Assembly: GCA_951213105.1 (NCBI GenBank)
Contig: OX578135.1
Span: forward strand, 160,323,250 to 160,387,249
DNA length: 64,000 nucleotides
Reading direction: 5' to 3'
Source: Amaurobius ferox
Taxonomy: Eukaryota; Arthropoda; Arachnida; Araneae; Amaurobiidae
Shown: positions 34,856-46,125 of the stretch, in pieces
Layout of the letters: each line of letters starts with the position of its first letter
Numbering within the stretch: position 1 is the first letter of the stretch
The notes under the pieces: generated by a model
The model's input: the letters and a program-made list of their open reading frames with translations, nothing else
Told to the model about the DNA's origin: nothing
Database searches by the model: none
Made by a program: the position numbers and the translations under genes

Positions 34856-35136
34856 GAGGTGGGGCTGCCCAGTGGTTAGCGTGCAGGGATTCACTCGGAC
34901 AACCCAAGTTCGATTTCCGGCTCTGTCGAAACTGTCCCCGTGTTCACGCGGAGTACGGGTATGTTAAATATGTGGGTCCGTAAGCTCTTCTGAGAGGTTT
35001 CTAGTAGAGGAAGGAGGGTACGATCCCTGTGGATACCGCCCCTACTGGGTTCTGATCTAATTTGGGCGGCACTTCCGGCCGTCCAAACAGGTACCTTTCA
35101 CCTTCGGGTAGGTCGAACGATCTGGGTCGTTGAAGA
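34856..35136 (+). mobile_element. SINE S1, first of a tandem pair
   Basis: The head GGGGCTGCCCAGTGGTTAGC and AAGTTCGATTTCC (B box, one change) is followed by ACGCGGAGTACGGGTATGTT and the S1 body to GAACGATCTGGGTCGTTGAAG. It is flanked by AGATATTTATATTCC on the left and AGATATTTAAATCC on the right. Confidence 0.82.
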
Positions 35137-35157
35137 AGATATTTAAATCCACTAGGC

Positions 35158-35430
35158 GGAAGAGGTTAACGCGCACAGTGGTAAACACGTGGGGATTAAC
35201 TTGGGCAACCAGAATTCTATTCCTGACTCTACCCAAACTATCCCTGTGTTCACGCGGAGTACGGGCACGTTAAATATGTGGGTCCGTCAGTTCTTCCGAG
35301 GATTGGCGGCAGGGAAAAGAGGGTATGGTTCCTGTGGATGCCACCCTTACTGGATTTCTGTCTACATTGTGTGGCATCTTCCGGCCGTCCAAACAGATAC
35401 CTCACACTTTGGGGTAGGCCTGGATCGAAG
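35158..35430 (+). mobile_element. SINE S1, second of a tandem pair
   Basis: GAGGTTAACGCGCACAGTGG is a diverged head and the B box is lost. ACGCGGAGTACGGGCACGTT and the S1 body follow, to TAGGCCTGGATCGAAG. It is followed by AGATATTTATATCCACTCTA, the third copy of the flanking word. That word belongs to a family A phrase (TATCCACTCTAGCT(C/G)AAAAACTAA). Confidence 0.75.
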
Positions 35431-35469
35431 AAGATATTTATATCCACTCTAGCTCAAAAACTAATTCAA

Positions 35470-36440
35470 GGCTATTCGCATAATTTGGCAGTTTATAAAT
35501 AATCTGTCAATATCGCGCCGTTTCTTTCAAAGCGCATGTCCTGGCCTTACAGTTGCCCTTCATTTTAAACTTCCGGTCACCGATGTAACGACATGACCAA
35601 ACTCTAACTTTTTGATCTTTCGAAATGATCGTTTTCGGGCTTTCCACGGCCTACCCTCTAAAATGCTTGAAGGTCCGACAGTTCTCGCATTCTTATGCTA
35701 TCCGGAAGCTCATCAGAAAACAATTTTACATTTAAACTTATACAGGGATAGGTTTTAGTGTTCACGCATCGCGGATTCGGGTGTAAACAAGACTGCCGTT
35801 CGGGTCATAATGACTCAGAATAAGGTTTTCTTGTTCGTTTCGCAACGCTTTTGGAGAGGGAGAGAAAGAGAAGGCAGCACGAGTTGTTTGCGCAGAAAAT
35901 GTGGAGATTTTAGACCTCTTAGAGAACTATTATGATAATTTCGTCACGTGTTTGCTTTGCAACGAAACTGCTTTATCGGTTCACTAAAGCTGAAGTACTT
36001 AGAGCTTCAAGCCTTGCATGGAAAATATTCCCCCCTCTACTTCTCGTATACAAGGCGTCCGAAAATTTATCATCTCCTTCGTTTCACTTGTAACTCATTT
36101 TTGAATCAATAAAATAAAACGCAAACTATGCCCGACAATTAACAAGTGGCGCTGAGGTAAAGTAAGTTCTAACGTGTTGGATGTATTTCTGTTGGCGAAA
36201 GGTTGGTATGCATTAGATAATATTTATTTAAACTGTCAATTTCACAAAAATAAATTACTATTGCATAGTAAATTGTGGCTCAAATAATAAAGAATACTGC
36301 TACGTGCTCAAATTTATCTTTTCTTCTAATTTACATTTGTCTCCATATATTTTGTAGTCTGGTTTAGAAACAAGAATAAAACACTTAATGCTTTTACTTA
36401 GGGAACTTTAATTTGAAAATGCTAAAATAAATATATATCT
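35470..36440. other. No gene seen
   Basis: Unassigned sequence; a GAGAGGGAGAGAAAGAGAAGG patch lies near 35853. No coding signal. Confidence 0.45.
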
Positions 36441-36454
36441 CCTCGCTCTCTCAT

Positions 36455-36463
36455 ATATATATA

Positions 36464-36500
<37 letters not shown>

Positions 36501-36938
36501 TAGTAAATCCAATGTTAGAATGTATGTAGTAACTCATAATACACTATTCCAAAATTTTCTACAAAATACAAAGAAATAAAAGAAATTAAGACATAAAGAG
36601 GAAATAATAAAGCGTAATGCAGGTCATAAAGACAAAGACAATCAACAAATTTCAAGAATGAGGAATTAAAATAGGAAAACAAAAAAATCAAGCAAAAAAG
36701 CTTGCACATGGAAGAGCTTTAGGCTTAAAATAAATTCATTTCGAAAAAATTATCTTCAAGTCCATATATCCCTTCGAAATGAACACAAAAATGCTTGTTT
36801 CTGAAACACAAGATAGATTTTATCTATAAACTTGTGTTATATGGACGACAAGCATATAGATTGGAACAATAAAGGAAACATAAATACCTTAAAATACACT
36901 TCATTAGCGCAACCATGACAAGCAAAATATGGCTAATA

Positions 36939-36980
<42 letters not shown>

Positions 36981-36982
36981 CA

Positions 36983-37048
<66 letters not shown>

Positions 37049-37808
37049 AAAAAAAATTAAAATATAAAAATTTCTATTACAAAATTTAGCGCAAATGCAG
37101 CGTAATTTTCGATTCCATACCTTTATATTTTGATACTTTTCATTGACTTCTTGATTCGATATTTATTTTATTTATTTGTTTTTTATTTTTTTCCATTTGG
37201 TTGAGGATTTGTTAATTTATACTTTTATTTCGTAAGCCTGTTTGATATTTGGATTTTCGTGCTACAGCTTCTCACTTTTCTTTCATTGGATCTTCAAACC
37301 TTTTATATATATATATATATATATATAATAGTTTGAATGTAATAGTTTGAAAGTCCAATGAAAAAAAAAGTGAGAAGATGTAACTCGAAAAATCTAACTT
37401 TCTAACAAGCCTACAAAATAAAAGTATAAGTCTGCAAATCTTCAATCAAATGGAAAAACATATAAATTTCGAATCATCAAGTTAAAGAAAATCATCAAAA
37501 ATCAATGGTATTGAATCGATAAAAGAAAAACAAATGAAATTCAAGCACATAATGCTATACACGTGGACAAGGGCTAGGCCTAAATCATGGATCTCTTCAC
37601 TTCTCCAAAACTCTTTCTCGGGTCCAAGTATTTTGTCAAAGCAAACACAAAAAATGTATGTTTCTGAAGAAATAGATAGATTATATTTATAAACTATTCC
37701 TACTTGGATAACATACATAAAAAGAAGAAAAAATAAAAGGAAACAAAAATACCTGGAAAATAACACTACAAATGCACAATCCTGTCGAACCCGGGAACCC
37801 AGAATGAA

Positions 37809-37840
<32 letters not shown>

Positions 37841-37850
37841 AGATATCGCT
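36455..37850. repeat. TA-tract cluster with direct and inverted duplications
   Basis: (TA)n tracts lie at 36455-36500, 36940-37043, 37302-37327 and 37811-37841. The arms around 37302-37327 are inverted copies: CTTCTCACTTTTCTTTCATT GGATC on the left, CCAATGAAAAAAAAAGTGAG AAG on the right, and similarity extends to about 37095 and 37555. In addition 36690-36900 and 37555-37760 are diverged direct copies, sharing ATGCTTGTTTCTGAA/GTATGTTTCTGAAG and AAAGGAAACA(T)AAATACC. No protein is recognised. Confidence 0.7.
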
Positions 37851-38802
37851 ATGCAAAGAGACTGTATAATAAAACGGGGTAGGGGGTGATTCAACCTTTT
37901 TATTCGTTACACCGATAGTTGGTACATTGCCTAGTTTTTCAATATTCAAGGTTCTGTCTTAAGTCCTTGTGAATTCCTTCAACTTTCTACTAAAGTGTTC
38001 TGGAACTACCAAAACAGGACAGTTGGATTTAATTTCTTTTCTTATCGAAAATGTGCATGATGGGCCGAAGTTGAAAGGACCGTTGATGCCACTTTTTCAG
38101 ATACAATCTTTGACCTGGTATCCGAGCCTGGGTCTGCCAATAGGAAATCGGCTATGCGCTATCGATGGAAAAAGTTTGCAGCGCCTCTAGCCGTGAATCG
38201 AAGAAGTTATAAGTTCTATCTCGAAAACGAAGCAAAGTGTAGGCAAATTTTTCAATTACAAAATTGTACAGTGTTCTCAACTTAGTATGGAAAAATGTGC
38301 AGTTTGTACATAGCATATACACAGATGATAAAAAAAAAACTAGCGTAAACATAAAGCGGTTATTTTGAAAGTGTCTCGTTTACTATCAAAAACGGCGAGA
38401 AATACGCATGGAAAAATGTAATCCGTGAAATAATCTAATTTTAATTTATTTAAAATTATTTTAATAGTTTTTGCTCTAAATAATAAATATTGTATAAAAG
38501 TGCTGACAAAGGATGCAATATAATAATTACGTTACGTTATATAATTACGTTATATAATTACGTTACGTTATATATAATAATTACGTACACGTTTAGCAAC
38601 TTTGTATTTGAAAATACTCGTCTATCTTGCTTCCTCTTCGAGATAGAAATTCTAGCTTCTTTGATTCGCCGCAAGAAGCGATGCCATTTTTCTCAATTGA
38701 TAGCGTTTAGTCGATTTCTTATTAGTAGACCCTGCTTCTGCATTCCTAATAGGAAACGTCAATCGAAAGTTAAAGGGATGTATAAGAACATAAGAGGGAT
38801 CC
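37851..38802. other. No gene seen; ATAATTACGTTACGTT tandem patch at 38519-38595
   Basis: Short repeats of ATAATTACGTTACGTTATAT near 38519-38595; otherwise unassigned. Confidence 0.45.
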
Positions 38803-38810
38803 CTCTATAC

Positions 38811-41575
38811 CAGGGGTCGGCAACCTGCGGCTCGCGAGCCGCATGTGGCTCTTTTGATGTAAAGTTGCGGCTCTCCAGTTCCATACGAAAAAATTAATAT
38901 TTTATTATCAAAACCCTTAAAAAATAAGAAAATATATTTTTAAGTATCTAATTTCTCAATAGCTTCTATTTTTATAATCGTTAATTACAAATCGCTACGC
39001 TTAACATGACCGTAATGAGATAAATTTGAACTATTGTTTTGTTCTTAGAGATGAGACTCCGTGACCATGTTTATCTTTCAGCCAATTGAATTTCATTTCC
39101 GTCTCACCCAAACAGCCAACGTCTAGAGTCTAGACAACACGTCTAGGCTCTAGACGTGTTGTCAGTCAGTCATCCTCGGATATCGCGGTCGACGTTACGT
39201 TGCATGTGTGTTAATTTAATCGCTTGCGGTTTCTGCGTGTCTATTCGCTTGTTGTTTCAAGAAGAATACGATTTAGAAGCGAATTATCTTCTCAAATGTA
39301 TGTACGCGTATAATATAATAAAATCAGTAACAGAATTGAATTACATATCTGAGGATCGTGCTAATGAAGTAATAATGGTAAATAAATTGTTTGCCGTTTT
39401 AGATAGCTAAGTAAAATTTTAAAAAGTCATTTTTCCAGCTCCGCGCCAGCATGGCGTCTGGTAAAGGAAAGAGAAGAACTGAAGAAGAAAACCAATAATT
39501 TAATCAGGATTGAACGGAGTCGTTTGCATTCATATGCAACACAGATCGCCTTCCGACTTGTCTCATTTGCCACGAAAAACTCGCACACAATAAGAAGTCA
39601 AATTTGGAGAGACACTTCACTACAAAACATACCCAGTTTGCTGGTAAATATCCAACCGGTGACGCATGAAAAAAAGCTGTTGAAGAGCTCCAAAAAAACA
39701 ACAACAGTCAAGTTCCATGCTAAGTAACTGGGCGCAATCTTCCAATAATGTAAATTTGGCAAACTTTGCAGTATCATTAGAAATTGCAAAAAGAGGAAAA
39801 CCACTCACAGATGGTGAGTACGTCAAAGATTGTTTTATACGTGCATCTGGAGAACTGTTTCGTAATTTTAAAAACAAAGCAGAAATCATGAAAAATATCA
39901 AAGATTTGCCATCATCTGCTAAAACAGTACAAGAAAGAACTGCTAAAATGTCTTCAAATGTAACACATATGCAAGTGGAAGACATTCAACTGGCTTCTGC
40001 CTTATCACTTGCTATAGATGAGTCTTGCGACATAAAAGACACGGCACAAGTTACCCTTTTCGTCAGGAATATGTCGTCCCAAGGTCCAAAAGAAGAACTG
40101 CTAGGATTGCTACCGCTCTCAGGGCAAACTCGTGGAGAAGATATAGCAAATGCTGTGCAAAAATGCCTGGAAGACAATGGAATCGATATAAATAAAATCG
40201 TTTCTATAGCAACTGATGGAGCCAGAAGTATGACAGGAATACAGAGGGGTAACATCAATTCTTCAGAAAAAAATAAACCACTAAATTCTAACGTTTCACT
40301 GCATAATTCATCATGAAGCGCTTTGTGCCCAAACATTTCCGGCCGAAACAGTTGAGGTCATGAACTTGGTAATTAAGATTATTAACAGCATCTTGGCAAA
40401 AGCACTCTACCATCGCCAGTTTAAAGATCTTCTTGCAGAAATAGATAGCCAGTTTTCTGACCTACTTCTGCACAATAAAGTGCGATGGCTTTCCAGAGGT
40501 AACGTATTGCAACGTTTTGCTTTGTGCTTGAGTGAAATAAAAATATTCCTCGATGAGAAAAGCATTGACCATCCCGAATTGGAAGAAAACAAATGGCTGC
40601 AAAAATTCAACTTCATGGTAGATACCACAATGAAACTAAATCTAAAAGTGCAAGGAAAGGGCAACCCAGCCTACGCCTTGCTTGAAGAAGTAGTTTGTTT
40701 CGAAAAAAAAATTACTTCTTTTTGTTGAAGACATGGGAAGCGGTAAATTACTTCATTTTAAAAATCTGAAGCAATATTGCGATGAGACCAATGCAACTAT
40801 TGACACGAATTACTTCAGCCTAGCTTTAAAAAACATGAAGGATGGCTTCGCTGAGAGATTCGAGCAATTCAAAACAAACAAAAGTACTCTCGCGTTCATA
40901 GTAAATCCTCTCAACACAAATGCAAATGAGATCAACATTGAGCCATTTGGAATTGATTCTAGGTCGCTCCAAACGCAATTGCTAGATTTGAAAAGGAAAG
41001 ACTTGTGGAGTGGCAAGTTCACAGAACTCAAGAGCCAGTTGGAAGAGTTGGGGGTCCAGAAATGCATGCACATCGCGCAGCACAAGTGGACAGCTCTAAA
41101 AGAAATTCCTAGAGTTGAGGCCCTCATATTCGGCGCATGGAATAGTCTTCCAGAATGCTACAGTGAGGTGAAGAAGTTGGCATATGGTGTGCTGACGATC
41201 TTCAAGTCGACATATTCGTGCGAGCAAGCGTTCTCCTGCATGAATATAATAAAAAGTAAAGTTAGAAGTCAACTAACAAATAAAAATCTAGAGTCGTGCT
41301 TGAAACTTAAAATAACAAGTTATAAGCCAGATTTAATCAAACTTTCAAAAGGCATGCAAAGCCAATGCTCCCATTGATGTACCTATCTATATTTGTGTTT
41401 TTATATGAATAAATAGTATTCCGTATTTAAAGCCGTTTATTTTAAATCAAAATCCAATATATATAAGCAAATACTATAATATTAAAACGAAAATTTTTAG
41501 TGGCTCTTTAAAAACTGGGAAATTTTGTAAATTGTAACTTTTGGCTCTTCCGTTTCAATAGGTTGCCGACCCCTG
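38811..41575 (+). mobile_element. Complete hAT element, 2765 bp, 8-bp target duplication
   Basis: CTCTATAC occurs at 38803-38810 and again at 41576-41583. The ends are CAGGGGTCGGCAACCT and its exact inverse AGGTTGCCGACCCCTG, 16 bp. Just inside the left end GCGGCTCGCGAGCCGC is a perfect palindrome. The right inner region (GGCTCTTCCGTTTC) answers the left GTGGCTCTTTTG. The element holds one transposase gene on the plus strand (39451-41374), now a pseudogene. The perfect target duplication with intact ends shows an undisturbed insertion; the coding part has decayed since, or the copy was mobilised by another transposase when already dead. Confidence 0.95.
39451..41377 (+). pseudogene. hAT transposase pseudogene (BED finger, GTF2IRD2/ZBED-like)
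   Basis: The reading frame starts at ATG 39451 (MASGKGKRRTEEE). A zinc finger with spacing C-x2-C-x14-H-x4-H (CLIC ... HFTTKH) follows, typical of the BED-type DNA-binding domain of hAT transposases. The catalytic part contains SLAIDESCD (39717 frame, probable first Asp) and [12 protein letters not shown] (second Asp). The C-terminal dimerisation region is YSCEQAFSCMNIIKSKVRSQ near 41205-41265. Stops interrupt it at 39496 (CAA to TAA), 39511 (TGG to TGA) and 39667 (probably CGA to TGA). The frame shifts near 39695 (A-run), near 40270 and near 40705 (A-run before TTACTTC). It cannot make a working protein. The product would have been a roughly 600-residue transposase of the group domesticated in vertebrates as GTF2IRD2/ZBED5-like proteins; this relation is from memory of the family. 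Confidence 0.92.
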
Positions 41576-41583
41576 CTCTATAC

Positions 41584-42600
41584 CGAACATGCATTTGTGT
41601 ATGTTTCATTACGAAATAAAACTGTCTTCTAGTCAGCTGGCTTCAAATGAAGCCGGCTTATGATGATTGATTTTGTCGGTGATGACAGAGATATGCAAAA
41701 CTGCAGCACGTAGCAGGTTTTCTGGACAGTGTAATTATCTGCATTGTTATGTTAATAAATGCCAATTTGCACTAAACATACGCTCACTGAGGCTGATCAC
41801 TGCACTTGTAAAGCAATTTGATTGCGGAAAATGATTCAGAAATAATTCAACTGTGGAACAGTAATATTGCTAATATTAACGACATCCCCATGTGCACACA
41901 ATACTGTTCTTTTTTTACGCCATGTACACTTTTTCTAACCGTTAATTATGCTTTAGGGTGGATCGGATGATTATTTTATGACGTGTCAAACCGTTTTGCA
42001 AGTATATTAAATTCTTTTACTTCAAGCTGGTGAATTGTTGTATTTTTCGTCAAAAGCGAATAACACGATCAATATTGTACATGTTTATTAAAAATTCAAT
42101 CCCGCCTGAAAACTGTCAAAATTTTGCAACACTTAGAACTTCATGAGAAAATTTTATCACATTTTCACTTAAAAACTGTCATTTTTGTCTATTTCTCTGG
42201 AAAATGATGCTATAACTTCTGAATTTGTTTATGCCCGCAAACAAAACGGGAGACCTGGTTACATTATTCCCCACTACAAATCAAGAGGAAAGAAAAAGTA
42301 TATTTGGTAACGTTCAATATGTCGTGGAAAACGTAATAATATTCCAAATGTTGTCGAAGAACCGTCAAAATAGAGTAAAAAAATGTTGTCTCGTTGAAAC
42401 TTATGCACTTGGATGGTAAAAAAAGTTCTTTTCTGACTTTGCAGTTTTAAAAATTAGCAAAAAGTACTTTGTTTACCGCTAACAATTTTCCGGATTTCAT
42501 AATTTGATTTGTGGTAATAGGTAACGTCCCTGTCTCCCCACTCTCTTCCTATCTCCATCTCGTTCTGTCTCCTCTGGAACGAACGCTCATAAAACAATAT
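41584..42600. other. No gene seen
   Basis: AT-rich unassigned DNA. Confidence 0.5.
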
Positions 42601-42720
42601 TAAAATGCTTTGAGCTGGAGACGTCTTTAGCTCAATGCTATGATACTGGCCTACCACGCTTTGATCCTGGGATTAAACCCCGGCACTGCCAAGTTGGTGA
42701 TTTCACTTTTTCGTTGCATT
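42590..42720 (+). repeat. tRNA-like repeat, family T, copy 1
   Basis: GAGACGTCTTTAGCTCAATG and GGGATTAAACCCCGGCACTG are spaced like Pol III A and B boxes. The same order recurs at 43030-43160, with CGAACGCTC(A/G)TAA upstream in both, so the repeated unit starts before the tRNA-like part. Confidence 0.55.
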
Positions 42721-43029
42721 GGTGACCTTGGACACGAGCACAAAGCATCATTCGTTCATTTATTTCCAGTTATTCTGCTTCCCGAGTATTATATATGCAT
42801 TGCATAAATGTACTTTCTGTACTCCCCATGAGATGGCGCCACTACACTTATTTGATCTTCCGAAATTCTCTGATGTCGACTCACCGTTCACCATCGGGCT
42901 TTTGTGACTCACTACGAGGCCGATTGTAGTAGCTCCTTCGACTTAGGAGCTCGCCGCCACATCTGCAAACCAGTGACAATTTCGTTCGGTTTTGATGAAA
43001 CTCACTGGGAGAGAAGTACTGTAGCGAAC

Positions 43030-43160
43030 GCTCGTAAGGCAGAATTAATTGCCCTGAGTTGGAGACGTCTTTAGCTCAACCTGATACTGATCTGCCAAGC
43101 TTTGGCCCCGGGATTAAACCCCGGCACTGCTTTGGTGCGCTTGCATTTTCTCGCCACACC
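43030..43160 (+). repeat. tRNA-like repeat, family T, copy 2
   Basis: GGAGACGTCTTTAGCTCAAC and GGGATTAAACCCCGGCACTG match copy 1 about 430 bp upstream. Both are followed by a T(T)GCATT(T/G) stretch. It is either a local duplication or a low-copy SINE; no target duplication was found. Confidence 0.55.
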
Positions 43161-43299
43161 CCTCACTTTGCATTTTCCTAGTTGTATCTCTTTTCCACTC
43201 TCTCTCACTATCTAGTTCTCTTCCACAACCTCTATATCACCTTCTCTGTATCTCCATCCTTTTCTGTCTCCCCCGGTCTATGTCGCTTTTCCTCTGTCT

Positions 43300-43500
43300 C
43301 TCCCTCACTCTCTGTCTCTCCCTCACTCTCTGTCTCTCCCTCACTCTCTGTCTCTCCCTCAATCTCTGTCTCTCCCTCACTCTCTGTCTCTCCCTCACTC
43401 TCCGTCTCTCCCTCACTCTCTGTCTCTCCCTCACTCTCTGTCACTCTCTGTCTCTCCCTCACTCTCTGTCACTCTCTGTCTCTCCCTCACTCTCTATCTC
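43300..43500. repeat. 18-bp (TCTCTGTCTCTCCCTCAC) tandem array
   Basis: The array has about ten units with a period of 18, grading into irregular CT-rich DNA to about 43640. Long Ser/Leu/Pro and Glu/Arg open frames on both strands come from the repeat. Confidence 0.93.
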
Positions 43501-43718
43501 TCCCTCACTCTCTATCTCTCCTTCAATATTTGTCTCCCACTCTCTTTATCTCTCACCTCCTATCTCTGTCTCATATCTCTCTTCCTTCCTATCACTCTCT
43601 CAAAACCTTCTCCCCTCCTACCTCCTCTCTCTGCTCCCTCTCTCTATGAAGTGCGGATACGATAATTCAAGAAAGAATGCCCGCATCGCTGAATTGTTAT
43701 GCATCCATATATTATGTA

Positions 43719-44945
43719 CACTGACTTCCAAAAGTTAAGCACGGGCGGTTAAACCAACAAAAAATAAAAAGTAAAGCTTTGATTAACTCAAAATTGTACA
43801 TGAAGGTAGCAAATGTGTTTCTGCATTAAAGAAAACAAGAATTATGTACAAAAATGAAAATAATATTTACTTTTCGTAAGTTATATGATGACGTCACATT
43901 TAGGTCATTAACAAAATTATGTTTAAAGGCAAAGAAAACTTACATTAATATGGTATGTGACCACCCCAGACCTCCACACAAACTTTATAACTATTTTCCA
44001 TGCTTTCAATGAGGTGATCAACCATCGCAGATGTGAGCAATGGCCATTATTCCTGTAAGGCAGTTTCCAACCGTCTAAGACTAGCTGGAGAAGGTAAACG
44101 TGCAGAGACAGCACGTCCGAGGGCATCCCAAAGGTTTTCAGTGGGATTAAGGAAGGGGACTACGCCGGCCACTCCATACGAGACATGCCCTCACTTTCCA
44201 CGTATTCGTCAACGATGTTAGTTCGATGGGGACAGGCATTATCGTCCATAAGGAGGAAATCAGGACCAACTGCTGCAGGGTAGAGTCACGCAATGGAGTC
44301 TAGAACTTCATCCCGATACCGCGCAGCCGTCACAAAACCACCTTTAAAGATGTGCAGCTCTGTGCGATATCCCATTGAAATTAAAGCCCACACCACGACT
44401 CTGCCACCTCTGAATACATGATGTTCGATTATGTTCTTTGCCTAATTGCATGTGCCTCGTTCTCTTCAGACACAGCAGACCTTGGACGACCGGGCACAGG
44501 TCTCCGGACAACTGTTTGAATTGTTTCCATAATCGAGAAATTACCGAATGTTCAACGCCAAAGAAAATAGCGACATCTTTGATTGGCTGTCCTGCTTCAA
44601 TGCGTCCGACAGCACGATAGCGCTCACTATCTGTCATTCGTTTTCTTTCAGCCATAGAAACACGAATATCATCAAAACTAATCCTACAACAGTTTCGGCA
44701 TTTAAATGCACCTCCTCAAACCCTTCAGAATGCTGGCCGACTGCCAGCAACTGCCTAACTGCTGGCCTAACTGCCTTCAACGACTGCCTAAATAGCATAT
44801 ATCCGGACTGTCAATCGTTATTGGCTGTAAAATACGATATTTGCATACTGCCATCTACATCCGCAGCGATTTTCAGCCACTGAAATTCAAATAGCTTTCG
44901 AAAAATGAAAATTTGCATTGCGTGCTTAACTTTTGGAAGTCAATG
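43719..44945 (-). mobile_element. Tc1/mariner-type element, internally deleted
   Basis: TA at 43717-43718 and 44946-44947 flanks inverted ends CACTGACTTCCAAAAGTTAA GCACG and CATTGACTTCCAAAAGTTAA GCACG, one mismatch in 25 bp. The 1227-bp body holds a transposase pseudogene on the minus strand. An internal stretch is missing between the helix-turn-helix domain and the second catalytic Asp. Confidence 0.93.
43945..44655 (-). pseudogene. Tc1-type transposase pseudogene lacking first catalytic Asp
   Basis: The start MAERKRMTDSERYRAVGRIE leads a helix-turn-helix (DVAIFFGVEHSVISRLWKQF). After about residue 50 the sequence jumps to CLKRTRHMQLGKEHNRTSCI, so most of the second DNA-binding domain, and the region around the first Asp (usually DES), is deleted or scrambled. 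Catalytic remnants are LLMDDNACPHR near 44245 (second Asp) and, in a shifted frame near 44125, NPTENLWDALGRA (Glu). Stops occur after LDSIA, after EWPA and after ETALQE. The end is GGHIPY-stop at 43945. The family is clear; function is lost. Confidence 0.88.
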
Positions 44946-44947
44946 TA

Positions 44948-45845
44948 TATAAATCAGAAACTAGATATTGCGCATCATTATAACACACTAATTATACAAG
45001 ATATTAAAAATTTCATAACATTGCTTCCTATCAAGAATAAAGAACATTTATTAAACTCAATCACAGTTGTGCATTCAATGCAAATAACTGATGGTTTGCT
45101 ATCCGCTATATATGTATGAAAAAGGTTTAAAATTGTATGTATTGATATAAAGTCGACTTATTGACAACTTATATATTCTTAAATTGATAATAGCTGTAAT
45201 AAATCGTAGATATATGTCTGAATCGCTGTTTGTGACAACTCCGAATAGTTGAGCTGGGTGTCCCGAAGTCATGCGAGTCACCCGAGAATGAGAACCCTTT
45301 AGTTCTGGATAAACGCCATCTCTTGCTTTTCGGAAGTGAGTGTTTGTCAAATCGGTGAGTGAGCTAAAAGAAATGAAGCCGGGTATTCAACAAATCAGAC
45401 CCGGAGCTTGCGATCATGCAAAATCTTTATTCTTCGCCATCATTCTACAATCTACCATATTCACATCTCTGGAATGACGAGAGGCATATGAGTGATACGT
45501 ATCATCATCTGCTCATTTCGCGAGCTCCTTCCTCTCAATGCAACTTCACTGACGGGTGTCTCGTGTGGAATTCCCCCGGAGTAGCATACTTTCATATATA
45601 TATATTCCTATAAGCCATCCTGATCCTCAGATCACCGTAGTCTATTCCTTTGAATTTTTTCTGAGAATTCAATGAAGCATAGACCTCCACGCGAGCTCCA
45701 TACTTAGAATCTCAATTCCTCTCGAATTTGATGGCAGCCTTAATGCCTTTTTCAGCCTCCCTGTGCAGATTCTGGAGGTAACGAAAATCTTAATGGCTTT
45801 GTTTTCGAATTCTTTTAACTGGGATGCTTCTACTCGGAGGTCTAT
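44948..45845. other. No gene seen
   Basis: Unassigned sequence; no recognised repeat. Confidence 0.45.
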
Positions 45846-45850
45846 GACTG

Positions 45851-45886
<36 letters not shown>

Positions 45887-46125
45887 ATACACTCTAAGAC
45901 AAAACAAAAAAAAATCGACGCACCCCACAAAATAATCCGATAGTAATGAAACTGTACATGCAAACACATGTCTACCGAATATGCACATGATCAAAAATTC
46001 GCAGCCAATAAATGAATAGTTGGAATAACAGCGTATTGAAACGGAGCGCCATGGTGGTATATAAAGAGCGAATCTCGCTTTCAGGAACAAAACGTGCAGT
46101 GGATTTCTATTGCGTTTACGTACCT

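Noticed and set aside
43182..43738. Ser/Leu/Pro-rich and Glu/Arg-rich frames over the CT-rich array
   Set aside because: These are translation artefacts of the 18-bp CTCTCTGTCTCTCC repeat.
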